From IMG/VR virus record IMGVR_UViG_3300031976_000716, positions 1-45,773 of that record: DNA of 45,773 nucleotides; one strand, given 5' to 3'. The DNA comes from a virus. Under the pieces are notes generated by a model, which searched no databases, had not been told where the DNA came from, and saw only the letters and a program-made list of their open reading frames with translations. The number at the start of each line of letters is the position of its first letter. Position 1 is the stretch's first letter. Shown here one piece after another: positions 20,921-29,121 of this stretch. The position numbers and the translations under genes were made by a program.

Positions 20921-22335
20921 CAGTATGTGTATCCCGTCGGAAAATACGCTATGTCCCTGACCAGCATGTCGCCGGATCGCGGGTCGTTGTTGTAGCTGTC
21001 CGCCGTGCTGTCGCTCAGTGCCCGCACGGCCACGTTGGCGATGGGGTAGAACGGCAGGCGGGTCTTCATGTCCTGGTGGCGGGCCAGCAAAACCTGCGTG
21101 GCGACCTCCTCGTCATCGAAGAAGAACGTCACCTCGGCTGCATCGCCGTTCCAGACGACAGCGCAGGCATAGGCATGATGCGCCTCGTTGTTGGCCTCGG
21201 TCGCGCCCATGATCTCGTTCGTCTCGATGATGTAGCCGCGCGAACCCTTGCGGCTATTCGATCCCGCGTTGCCGTAATGCTGACCGCAGGACGTGGTGAA
21301 CGGCGTATAGGCGGCACCCCACGAGCGGTTGAACTGCTCCATGATGTCGATTTCCGGGGGCCATTGCGTATGCCCACCCTTTGCGCCGTTGCTGCCGCGA
21401 CCCAGCAGCCAGAACGCGGGCCACGCATACTGGCGGCTGGTGGTCTTGGCGACCATGCGCCAGACGCCTTCGACCCCGCAAACATCGTCAATCGTCTGCC
21501 CCTGAATAATGGCAGCTTGATGCTGGAACACGCGGCCCTCAGCGATCAACGGCTTGTCATCCGGCGCTGCGAAGGTATGCAGGCGTATGGCATCCTCGGC
21601 GGCGTCATATGTCACCGGGCTTTGCGCCATGTCGGGGAAGCGTTCCTCGTTCATGTAGAGGCCCGTTTCGCCATTGCCGACCTGCGAATAGCCGTGCGAA
21701 AGACGCGACCGCCAGCATGGCTTGCCGTCCTTGGTGAACCCGCTGTCGCTGTGCTGGAGCGCGGCGGGAGCGAACGTGTTCTTGCGGACGGCTTGGGAAA
21801 GATCCAGCTTGCGTGCGGGGCGGTGCTTCTGTGGTAGCATCTCAGGATGGGCAGCGCCATCCTTGAAGGTCACCGTGACCACATGGCTGCTGTTCCGCGC
21901 GCCGATGATCTCGAAGTGATACTTGATCTGCTTGCCGTCGCTGTAGCTCGTGCCCGGCAGTTGAAGCCGGACGTAATGCACCAGGTCATCGCCGGGGGAC
22001 CAGCGATAGATATCCTTCGGCAGATATGGCTCCTGATTGCGCCCCACATTGATCGTTGCAGGGCGCGCATTCTGCGCCCGGTTGACGCGCAGCAGGACGG
22101 TTCCCGCGTCGGTGTGATCGACAGACACAGGCACCCATGCCACGTTTTGCCCGGACGGGACAAAGACCTCGTCTTCCGCGTGAACGGTGGGCAGCGTTGC
22201 GGTTTCCCAGATCGGTTGCGCAGTCTCGGGCTCTGCCGGGGGTTCGACTGGGGGCACGCTTTCGCGCGCCTCCAGTGCGTCAAGCCGCGCGTGAATGGCG
22301 GCAAGGATCGGGTCTAAGTCGGGATCATAGGCCAT
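20920..22335 (-). CDS. glycoside hydrolase family 16-type tail enzyme
   Basis: The 471-residue protein has the GH16 catalytic motif E328-I-D330-I-M-E333 (WPPEIDIMEQF), with substrate-cleft residues upstream in WPAFWLLGRG. The N-terminal 170 residues, with a proline/glutamate-rich stretch at about 28-40, are probably a binding or attachment region. GH16 enzymes cut beta-1,3/1,4-glucans, agar- or carrageenan-like polymers. The phage may use it to degrade host capsular glycan. It lies directly downstream of the big fibre gene and upstream of membrane-protein genes, and lacks a signal peptide, so virion attachment is more likely than secretion. Confidence 0.85.
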   Translation of the reverse strand: MAYDPDLDPILAAIHARLDALEARESVPPVEPPAEPETAQPIWETATLPTVHAEDEVFVPSGQNVAWVPVSVDHTDAGTVLLRVNRAQNARPATINVGRNQEPYLPKDIYRWSPGDDLVHYVRLQLPGTSYSDGKQIKYHFEIIGARNSSHVVTVTFKDGAAHPEMLPQKHRPARKLDLSQAVRKNTFAPAALQHSDSGFTKDGKPCWRSRLSHGYSQVGNGETGLYMNEERFPDMAQSPVTYDAAEDAIRLHTFAAPDDKPLIAEGRVFQHQAAIIQGQTIDDVCGVEGVWRMVAKTTSRQYAWPAFWLLGRGSNGAKGGHTQWPPEIDIMEQFNRSWGAAYTPFTTSCGQHYGNAGSNSRKGSRGYIIETNEIMGATEANNEAHHAYACAVVWNGDAAEVTFFFDDEEVATQVLLARHQDMKTRLPFYPIANVAVRALSDSTADSYNNDPRSGDMLVRDIAYFPTGYTY

Positions 22336-22353
22336 TGGTGGTCCTTTCTGGAC

Positions 22354-25314
22354 TTAGGGCAGCGTGATGCCTTTTTCGGTTGCGATGGCGCGAAGTTCCG
22401 CCTCGACCTCTGCAATGTCGCCAGCCGTCGCGTTGTGAACCCGACGCGCCGCCGCCATGCTTCCGTTAAAGAAGTCGCGGTATCCTGCTGCGGACGTTGA
22501 CGGGTTGTAACGGCAACCCCACTGGAACCCGGCAGCATCCACGCCCGCGCCCGCGTTCAGCGCAGCGTGTGTCGTATCGACCACGGTGATGCCGTTCTTG
22601 CGAACAGTGACCGCTTCTTGCCGCGCATGGATCAGGAACAGCCCCCACTCGTTTGCGGCAACGGAACCTGCGTTGATCGGGGTGGTGGTTCCTGCGTTGT
22701 ACGGCAGGTATTGCAGCTGCCCATTGGAAGTCTGAACGCGCAGCGTAAACACGCGGTCTGTCAAGCTTCCAAGCCCGTTCCGGCTGACAAGCACCGGATC
22801 GCCGGTCAAAACGTTGAACCGCGCAACGATGCCAACGATGAAGTCGGAACCTTCATTCGCACCCGACGGGGGCGGCGTTTCAAGTCGGTCGTTCACGCCG
22901 TCGAATTCAAGCCGCGTGGGGGCGGTGGCCCAAGTCGCGCCGATAATGTCGCCGGTTTCTCCTTCGCCGTTCGTAATCGTCGCGCCACTGCCCTCGTTCA
23001 TCTGATACGCAAGGATCGCGGGCGCAGCGCCGCCGACTGTGAATGCGCGGGGCGATGACGCAGGGCCGGTTCCGATGGCGTTGACCGCAGCGACAGTCGC
23101 GGAATAGTTTCCATCGGGCAGCACGCCGAAATCGTAGCTCGTGGCGGTTCCGACCCCATCTGCGACAACCTCACCGTTATTGGTGATGATGTAGTCGGTG
23201 ATGGGCGACCCGTTATCTTCGGGCGCGGTCCAAGACAGAACCGTTCCCGTGATAGCGGGCGTGGCAACCTGCGCGGGGGCCAAGACCTGCTGATATCGAT
23301 CCATGTAGCTTGCGACCATGGAATACCACGCAGCCAGATCGACAGCCGCTTCCGCTGCCGGATAGCTGTTCACCGTCAATTCAGGTGCCCAGATCGTCGG
23401 GGACCATGTGACGCCCTCGGGGTTGGGGACAGTTCCAAGGCCGCTGCCCGCGCCATAGCCGACGGTCTGCGACGGCCAAGGATTGACGCCCTCATAGGTG
23501 CGATAGGAGCCGCAAAGGTTCGCCGGGTTTTCAGGATCAAAGTTGCCCAGATCCTTTGCCGACTTCAGCCAGAACCAAATGCCCGCATCGCCAGCCCGGA
23601 AGTGCGGGGTCTTGTAGGTGCCGCCCGCGCGGGTCAGGGTGTTGCGCAAGTGCTGACCGAATGCCGACCGCTCGGTGATGTCGTTCCAGAACGTGGTGTC
23701 GGTGGTTCCATTATCGCGGTTGAAAGCGTGCCATTGCAGATAGCCGCAGATCATCCACAGGTCGCCGAACATGCCCGGCACGCCGTCAGCGGGCCATGCG
23801 TTGCTGAAAATGTAGTTCCACGAATTGGGCGCTTGCGAACTATTCCAGTTCGGCTGACCGACAACGCGGATGCGGTCCAGAATGTCGGGCAGTTCCATCG
23901 GGCCAGCAGGGTCCATGGCTTCATACAGAGCCTGTGCCAGCGTGACGTATCCGCCCTGAACAGCAACCCACAGCTTGCGGGTCGGATCGTTGCTGATCGG
24001 GTCGCCGTGGTCGCGGGCGTTGGCGATCAGCAGTTGCGCCGCCGCATGGGCGTTCGTGTACTGGCTTTCACCGACCAAGCGATAACCGCGCGCCGGGGCG
24101 TCAGCGTTCGCACCGTCCTGCACCAAGGCCAACAGTTCCGCGCCGGTCTTGAAGTCAGCCGAGTTGATGCCGGGCTTCGCAATGATCGTTGGGCGATCGG
24201 TCTCATAGGCGTTGATGCAGTTGATGTATTCTTGATGGTTGCCATCAGGCGGCGAGCAGGTGAAGCCGAGCAGGTTGAAGTCGTCCTGATTGCCCAGCCA
24301 CATCGCCATCGCTGCGATGTCGTCGCGTTCGCCAACTGTGTCGATGTCTGCGTCCACATGGACTGCCAGGCGCGACAGAGCTGCCGCCTCTGCGCCGCTG
24401 GTGACAGACTTGGCCGTGCTGACCAGACCCGTGCCGATCGCGTTTCGGGCGCGGATGCGGACGCTGTAAACCGCCCCTGCATCCGGCATCGTCAGCGTGC
24501 GTGCGCCGGTGCCGTTCCCGGACAGGATGGTCCAGCCAGCGCCAGCGTCATATTGCAGCGACGTGATCTCCGAGCCGCCATCATCCGGCAGCGCGGTCAC
24601 GTTCACGACGATCTGGAACGGCTCAAGCCCGGTCGAAACGCTCCACTGATCGGTCGTGAAGGCCACCGGGACAGTTGCGCCGGTCACGACCAGAAGGTCG
24701 AAGCTGTCGCTGACGGTCTGGCCGGTGCTGTTCGACGCCGTGACGGTATAGCTTGCGTTGCGTTCTGCGGCTGCGCTGATGGTCAGGTTCGCGCCGCTCA
24801 GGGTGACGCCCTGCCCCGTCGGGCTGATGCTGTAGCTGGCCGCGTCTGCGAAATAGGAGCCAAGCGCCAGGACCACGTTCGCATCACCGACCGTCAAGTT
24901 CTGATCGGGCAGCGCAGCGGTCAGCGTCGGGCTGACGGCATTGATGGTCAGCGTGAAGGTCATCGACACGGTGCCGCCCGCATTGGTGCCGGACACGGTG
25001 ATCTCGGTAGCCGCACGGGTCTGCACGGGGTCGATGGTGACGGTGGCCCCACTGCGGGTGACGCCGGGAATGTTGGCCGGGGCCATGCCGTAGCTGATCG
25101 CCCCGACGAAACGCTCCGACAAGTCGATGGTGACAGGTGCCCCGCCGACGACATAGGTGCGGTCAGCGATGGCGGGGCCAAGCGTGGGCGCTGCAACTGC
25201 TTCGTTGGAGATCAGCGAGACACCCAGGCTGTCCAGCATATCCGCAGGGACTTCGGCCCCGTTCGCGTCAGTGACGTAGATGGCCGAGATGCGGCGGGCG
25301 ATATATTCTTTCAT
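22354..25314 (-). CDS. large tail fibre with nucleoside-hydrolase-like, FN3 and LamG-like domains
   Basis: This 986-residue protein is built from modules. Repeated Ig/cadherin-like beta domains occupy about residues 40-300 (PDQNLTVGDANVVLALGSYF and similar). A DUF1593/nucleoside-hydrolase-like region runs from about 315 to 675, starting with an Asp cluster (VHVDADIDTVGERDDIAAM). A fibronectin type III domain lies at about 680-765 and a LamG/concanavalin-like domain at 770-985. It is most likely a receptor-binding or glycan-degrading fibre. The Asp cluster suggests a metal-binding catalytic site, but the substrate is unknown. Confidence 0.75.
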   Translation of the reverse strand: MKEYIARRISAIYVTDANGAEVPADMLDSLGVSLISNEAVAAPTLGPAIADRTYVVGGAPVTIDLSERFVGAISYGMAPANIPGVTRSGATVTIDPVQTRAATEITVSGTNAGGTVSMTFTLTINAVSPTLTAALPDQNLTVGDANVVLALGSYFADAASYSISPTGQGVTLSGANLTISAAAERNASYTVTASNSTGQTVSDSFDLLVVTGATVPVAFTTDQWSVSTGLEPFQIVVNVTALPDDGGSEITSLQYDAGAGWTILSGNGTGARTLTMPDAGAVYSVRIRARNAIGTGLVSTAKSVTSGAEAAALSRLAVHVDADIDTVGERDDIAAMAMWLGNQDDFNLLGFTCSPPDGNHQEYINCINAYETDRPTIIAKPGINSADFKTGAELLALVQDGANADAPARGYRLVGESQYTNAHAAAQLLIANARDHGDPISNDPTRKLWVAVQGGYVTLAQALYEAMDPAGPMELPDILDRIRVVGQPNWNSSQAPNSWNYIFSNAWPADGVPGMFGDLWMICGYLQWHAFNRDNGTTDTTFWNDITERSAFGQHLRNTLTRAGGTYKTPHFRAGDAGIWFWLKSAKDLGNFDPENPANLCGSYRTYEGVNPWPSQTVGYGAGSGLGTVPNPEGVTWSPTIWAPELTVNSYPAAEAAVDLAAWYSMVASYMDRYQQVLAPAQVATPAITGTVLSWTAPEDNGSPITDYIITNNGEVVADGVGTATSYDFGVLPDGNYSATVAAVNAIGTGPASSPRAFTVGGAAPAILAYQMNEGSGATITNGEGETGDIIGATWATAPTRLEFDGVNDRLETPPPSGANEGSDFIVGIVARFNVLTGDPVLVSRNGLGSLTDRVFTLRVQTSNGQLQYLPYNAGTTTPINAGSVAANEWGLFLIHARQEAVTVRKNGITVVDTTHAALNAGAGVDAAGFQWGCRYNPSTSAAGYRDFFNGSMAAARRVHNATAGDIAEVEAELRAIATEKGITLP

Positions 25315-25318
25315 CGGA

Positions 25319-25753
25319 TCACCCCCGGACCAGATAGACGGTGTTCGGCGCTTTGGTCACCAGCGCATCATATTGAGCCTGCGTCATGACTTGCAGCGCG
25401 TAGGGCTTCACGGCCCCGGCTGCCTTGGTCTCGAATGCGACATCCTCGATAGTCTTGGCCGTCTCGGATGCGCGCACGTAGATGCTTTTCAGGCCGGGGA
25501 CGGTGGACCCATCATCGAACGTGAAGCTCATGGCATAGGTGGTGTTGCCCTCCATGCCTGCATCGTTTGGCCACAGCGTGACGGTGAAATCGCCGGTCGC
25601 CGTGGTGACTTCTGCCGTCACCGTGTTGGCTGCGATGATCTCGCCAGCCTCATAGTCCGAGCCGCTGAGTTTGAAGGTGACGCCAGTGATAGCCGCGTCC
25701 GCTGCGGCAGGCGTCTTCACCGACCCGGTGATGGTCGTTTGGGAAATCGGCAT
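25319..25753 (-). CDS. tail adaptor or small fibre protein (144 aa)
   Basis: A beta-rich protein that starts TTITGSVKTPAAADAAITG and ends AQYDALVTKAPNTVYLVRG. The end resembles C-terminal tips found in several phage tail appendage proteins. It lies between the terminators after the GSCFA gene and the large fibre gene, and stops four bases before the fibre start. A connector between tail tip and fibre is plausible. Confidence 0.55.
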   Translation of the reverse strand: MPISQTTITGSVKTPAAADAAITGVTFKLSGSDYEAGEIIAANTVTAEVTTATGDFTVTLWPNDAGMEGNTTYAMSFTFDDGSTVPGLKSIYVRASETAKTIEDVAFETKAAGAVKPYALQVMTQAQYDALVTKAPNTVYLVRG

Positions 25754-25797
25754 GTCTGCCTCCTGGTGATGTGGGAAGGGTGTCGCGGCTCAAACGC

Positions 25798-25819
25798 GAA
25801 AGACCCGCGCGGCGGCGGG
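25798..25819 (-). terminator. weak minus-strand terminator in a leader
   Basis: On the minus strand CCCGC (25819-25815) pairs with GCGGG (25808-25804) across GC-rich bases and is followed by TCTTTCG. It lies inside a 16-codon mini-frame (25790-25840) with a GGAG ribosome-binding site, just upstream of the adaptor gene. It may be an attenuator-like element. The T-run is poor. Confidence 0.4.
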
Positions 25820-25856
25820 GTGGTGGGTAACGGTTGTCATGGGATCTCCAGACATG

Positions 25857-25881
25857 AAAAAGCCCCGCTCAATGGCGGGGC
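25857..25881 (-). terminator. minus-strand terminator after the GSCFA gene
   Basis: On the minus strand GCCCCGC (25881-25875) pairs with GCGGGGC (25868-25862) across six bases and is followed by TTTTT (25861-25857). This is a good rho-independent terminator, 26 bases after the GSCFA stop. It separates the spike/GSCFA genes from the fibre genes. Confidence 0.75.
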
Positions 25882-25906
25882 AGTGGCTTGCTTTTATTAA
25901 GATGGC

Positions 25907-27034
25907 TCAGTCGTAGTATGATTGCATGAACGTGTCGGTCACCATGCGCACCATTTCAGGCTGCACATGGACCGCATCATCTTTCCAAGCAAGACCGCGT
26001 GGAGACATGCTGACCATTTCGTAACTCGGAAAATAATCGACGTAGTCATATATTCTGCTAACAGTTTCCGCAGCCGTGCGCAGGGTGCTTTTTGACCCAA
26101 TGCTGGCTGGAATTATATCTCTTAACGAAAAAGTTGAACTTGGAACCGGCGACACGGTGACGATGATTTTGACGCCATCTTTTCTGTTCTCGGCTATCAT
26201 CTCGATAAGCCTTTTTAAAACATGAACAATATCGTCATAGCCAAAATCTACGAAGTCAAATAGATCGCTGCGCTTGACCAGGAAATTGCCGCTCGGCGCA
26301 CGGTTCATGATCAATCCATTTTTGTTTTCACGCCAAGACTCAGTCAGGCCCAGAGTCATGATAACGACATCGGCTCTGTTCACCTTCCGCATTCCTGCAT
26401 CCACTGACGCTCGGTTTTCCAATGCCTCGTCTTTTGAGGCTAGTGCCAGACCAGCTGCGTGGGGGTCAAACCACCTTCCATCTGCCAATTCTAGCAGGCC
26501 ATTTTCTGAAACGTTGTTCCCGTAGAAGGCGCGATGAACATCAAAGAACATGGAATGCGTTGTGTATTTGTGAAATACGCCACGGCTTATCTTCCCTGCT
26601 GGCACGCCGCCACCCATCTGCTTTTCTTCTCGCCAGCTTTCATATTTTTCGGCGATTACCCCGTGTCCAGCCAACAGAAGCGGCACCTTATGGCTTTGAA
26701 GCGCATTCTCAATTTCTCGCGCGAAGCACGAGCCAATGGTGAATACCGCTTCATCCTTCGATATTTTGAACTTCGGCTTGTGCGTGACCGACATGCGGCC
26801 ACCACTGGATAACCTTGCCTTGGCAGAGTTATGCCCAATATTCCATTGCCGCGCTTCATTTTGCTTGGCAAAGCCTAGTGCTTCCTTCGCCGGGTATGAC
26901 ATTGATGTGCCGGACACCTCCAAGGTCAATGATGGCTGGCCGCTAGAAACCATCTGTAAAGTCCCTCTCACAAGTCTTTTGGTGCAATTTTCAGTTGCAG
27001 AATGGACCACAGAGAGGCTTTCGGAAAGGGGCAT
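25907..27034 (-). CDS. GSCFA-family (SGNH-like) esterase-type protein
   Basis: With the ATG at 27034 the protein has 375 residues. The family-naming motif GSCFA is at residues 101-105 (VFTIGSCFAREIEN), with a predicted catalytic serine at the C-preceding position. The family is related to SGNH/GDSL hydrolases that remove acyl groups from polysaccharides. The gene is visibly richer in A and T than its neighbours, which suggests recent acquisition. It follows the spike gene by 17 bases but has no clear ribosome-binding site, so coupling may be needed. A deacetylase acting on host O-antigen or capsule is the best guess. Confidence 0.75.
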   Translation of the reverse strand: MPLSESLSVVHSATENCTKRLVRGTLQMVSSGQPSLTLEVSGTSMSYPAKEALGFAKQNEARQWNIGHNSAKARLSSGGRMSVTHKPKFKISKDEAVFTIGSCFAREIENALQSHKVPLLLAGHGVIAEKYESWREEKQMGGGVPAGKISRGVFHKYTTHSMFFDVHRAFYGNNVSENGLLELADGRWFDPHAAGLALASKDEALENRASVDAGMRKVNRADVVIMTLGLTESWRENKNGLIMNRAPSGNFLVKRSDLFDFVDFGYDDIVHVLKRLIEMIAENRKDGVKIIVTVSPVPSSTFSLRDIIPASIGSKSTLRTAAETVSRIYDYVDYFPSYEMVSMSPRGLAWKDDAVHVQPEMVRMVTDTFMQSYYD

Positions 27035-27051
27035 TATCAGGAGAGTTGGCT

Positions 27052-28668
27052 TTAGACCGAATTCCCGTTGAAATCGATCCACGCCGAGCCGGTCCACATG
27101 ATGGGCTTGCCGAGGCTGGTGTCGTAATACGTGCCGGTGTTTCCTGCACCATAGCTGGGACGGTTGCCCGTCGTGCCGCTGCGCATGATCGGACCCAACC
27201 GCGTGATGACCTCGGTGCTTGCGCCCTTATCCGCGATGATGTGCGCGGTGTCATAGCTGCCGTAGTTGCCGATGACTGGAACCGTCGGTCCCGTGAAGCC
27301 TTGCGCTTCATAGCGGTTGTGGTTGCCGCCTGTGATGTCCAGCAGGCCAAGCTCACTCGTTGCCTGGATGGCAATGATGTTTTTGCTGCCACTGTTTCGC
27401 AAGACATACCCATCCACACCCAAGGCTTGCTTTTCGGCGGTGATGTGCAGGCTGTTATAGTTGCCCGTGTTGATGAAGTGCCGGTTGCCCGTGATGTTGT
27501 AGGTGTAGACGTCGAACCGGCAATGCGATCCGGTGTTCAGAACGCCTGCCGTTTGCGCCGTTTCAATATTCACGCCAATGAACGACGCCCCCCCGCTGGC
27601 GTTTTTGATCCCGTAGCGGTGCTTGTTGGTATGGAAGCCCTTGCGCCAGATCGCGCCGTTCGTCCAGCGGATCAGTTTCGTCGCCGTCACTGCGTCATAG
27701 GTGTTGTCGGCTAGCTGCCCCGGCGATGCGATGTTGATGTTGGTCCAGTTACTGTCGCTTATCTGCCAGTCGATGCCGTGACCGCCGCAGACGTCGATGA
27801 ACACACCTTCAAGGTTGGCATTGTAGGGGCTGAAGCCCGAGCCGCTGACGTTCATGTAACTAGCCCGCAGGCCGTGGCGCGGGGCGTCCTTGATGTAGAC
27901 GTTCCGCAATGTGAAGTCGCGTCCGTAGAGGTTTACACCATCGCCCCGTGCCGAAGTGTCCGCGCCGTTGCCCGCCGCATTGGCATTGAACAGCAGGTTC
28001 TCGAAGATGAACGTCTGCGATCCAGCCGCCGCGTCATTGCCTGCTGTTGCTAGCGACGTGAAGTTGCGCGTTTCTAGCAGGGTGTCGGCCATCCCGTCTT
28101 TGGCCTTGATCTCCGCGCGGCCCGCGTGACCTCTGAGCGAAACCTTCGCATCATGCAGCAGCTTCTGGCCAGTGATCCATGCGCGCCCCGTCGAGGGAAA
28201 ATAGACCGTTCCGCCGCCCTGCAATGAAACGGCATCCATAGCCGCTTGGATTGCCGCCCCGTCATCAGCCGCCCCGTCATTCACAGCCCCGAAGTCAAAA
28301 GGCGTCGGGCCAGCGTTGCGCTTGGCAAGGGCTGCGATGGTGGCCGTCTCAGCGACTTCATCGATCTGGTCGAAGATCTGATCCATTGCCGAGATGGCCT
28401 GCCGGGAATAGGCAAGGACCCGCACGGCATCGGAGACATAGCGGACCTCATAGATCTCACCCGTTGCAGCGGGGCCGCGCCAGGGTTCGGCAAGCGTGAT
28501 CTGCGTGTTGCTGTCAACGCTCTGGACGCTGACGGTCAGACCACGGGCGGCGAAGATGTCGCCATCACGGACGCCTGAAGAAAGCCAGTTGGTGTTGGTG
28601 CCGGTCACAACGGCACTATCGACCGACACCGAGACGGTGCCGACCTTGTAGCTTGACGGAAGGGCCAT
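27052..28668 (-). CDS. beta-helix tailspike (pectate-lyase-like)
   Basis: The 538-residue protein has an N-terminal attachment region (about 1-120), then a right-handed beta-helix beginning at GAVNDGAADDGAAIQAAMDA near 130, with repeated short strands and turns rich in N and G to about 470. The C-terminus (NRPSYGAGNTGTYYDTSLG, then WTGSAWID) is like the tip of other phage spikes. It probably binds and cuts surface polysaccharide. It is first in the receptor cassette after the tail chaperone-like gene. Confidence 0.8.
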   Translation of the reverse strand: MALPSSYKVGTVSVSVDSAVVTGTNTNWLSSGVRDGDIFAARGLTVSVQSVDSNTQITLAEPWRGPAATGEIYEVRYVSDAVRVLAYSRQAISAMDQIFDQIDEVAETATIAALAKRNAGPTPFDFGAVNDGAADDGAAIQAAMDAVSLQGGGTVYFPSTGRAWITGQKLLHDAKVSLRGHAGRAEIKAKDGMADTLLETRNFTSLATAGNDAAAGSQTFIFENLLFNANAAGNGADTSARGDGVNLYGRDFTLRNVYIKDAPRHGLRASYMNVSGSGFSPYNANLEGVFIDVCGGHGIDWQISDSNWTNINIASPGQLADNTYDAVTATKLIRWTNGAIWRKGFHTNKHRYGIKNASGGASFIGVNIETAQTAGVLNTGSHCRFDVYTYNITGNRHFINTGNYNSLHITAEKQALGVDGYVLRNSGSKNIIAIQATSELGLLDITGGNHNRYEAQGFTGPTVPVIGNYGSYDTAHIIADKGASTEVITRLGPIMRSGTTGNRPSYGAGNTGTYYDTSLGKPIMWTGSAWIDFNGNSV

Positions 28669-28677
28669 GCTTTAATC

Positions 28678-29121
28678 CTAGCTTGTTGGTTTTTCGGGCC
28701 AGACCGGGTTCGCAGGGTCTTCGGTCGTTTCGGGCATGTCGCGCAGTTCATCGCGATAGGCTTGCCATGTGGCATGCTGCTCTGTGGTCAGCCTTGCGTT
28801 GGGCAGGTCGGTCCAATCGCACTCGGCCAGACGCCGGTCGCGTTCGGCGCGCAAGGCCGTCCACAGGATCGCCTCGGCGGCTGCGTGTTCTGCTGCCGTG
28901 CGGGGGTCGATCCATGCGGTGCCGTTCCACCTCGCCCAAGGTCCGGGGCGGGGCGGGTATTCATTAAAACCGCTGCCAGACCAATAGTGCAGGTCCGGGT
29001 CCGGGTCGCCGGGGTGGTAGTCTTGCCCCGCCCCGACATTCAGCAGCAGATGTTCCAGATCGGGCGCTTCCAGAACCTTGGCGACGACACCAGACATCTC
29101 GTCAAAGATGGCGTATTTCAT
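28678..29121 (-). CDS. phage tail assembly chaperone-like (tail fibre assembly) protein
   Basis: The C-terminal 75 residues carry the pattern LRAERDRRLAECDWTDLPNA, then LTTEQHATWQAYRDELRDMP, typical of phage tail assembly chaperones (Phage_tail_APC). The N-terminal half includes GPWARWNGTAWID. These proteins help fold or attach tail fibres. It overlaps the fibre gene before it by four bases (ATGA). Confidence 0.75.
   Translation of the reverse strand: MKYAIFDEMSGVVAKVLEAPDLEHLLLNVGAGQDYHPGDPDPDLHYWSGSGFNEYPPRPGPWARWNGTAWIDPRTAAEHAAAEAILWTALRAERDRRLAECDWTDLPNARLTTEQHATWQAYRDELRDMPETTEDPANPVWPEKPTS

Noticed and set aside
23602-25389. Plus-strand frame of 595 codons opposite the large fibre
   Set aside because: Antisense to a well-supported modular fibre gene; composition (many R, D, G, A) is that of a GC-rich shadow frame.
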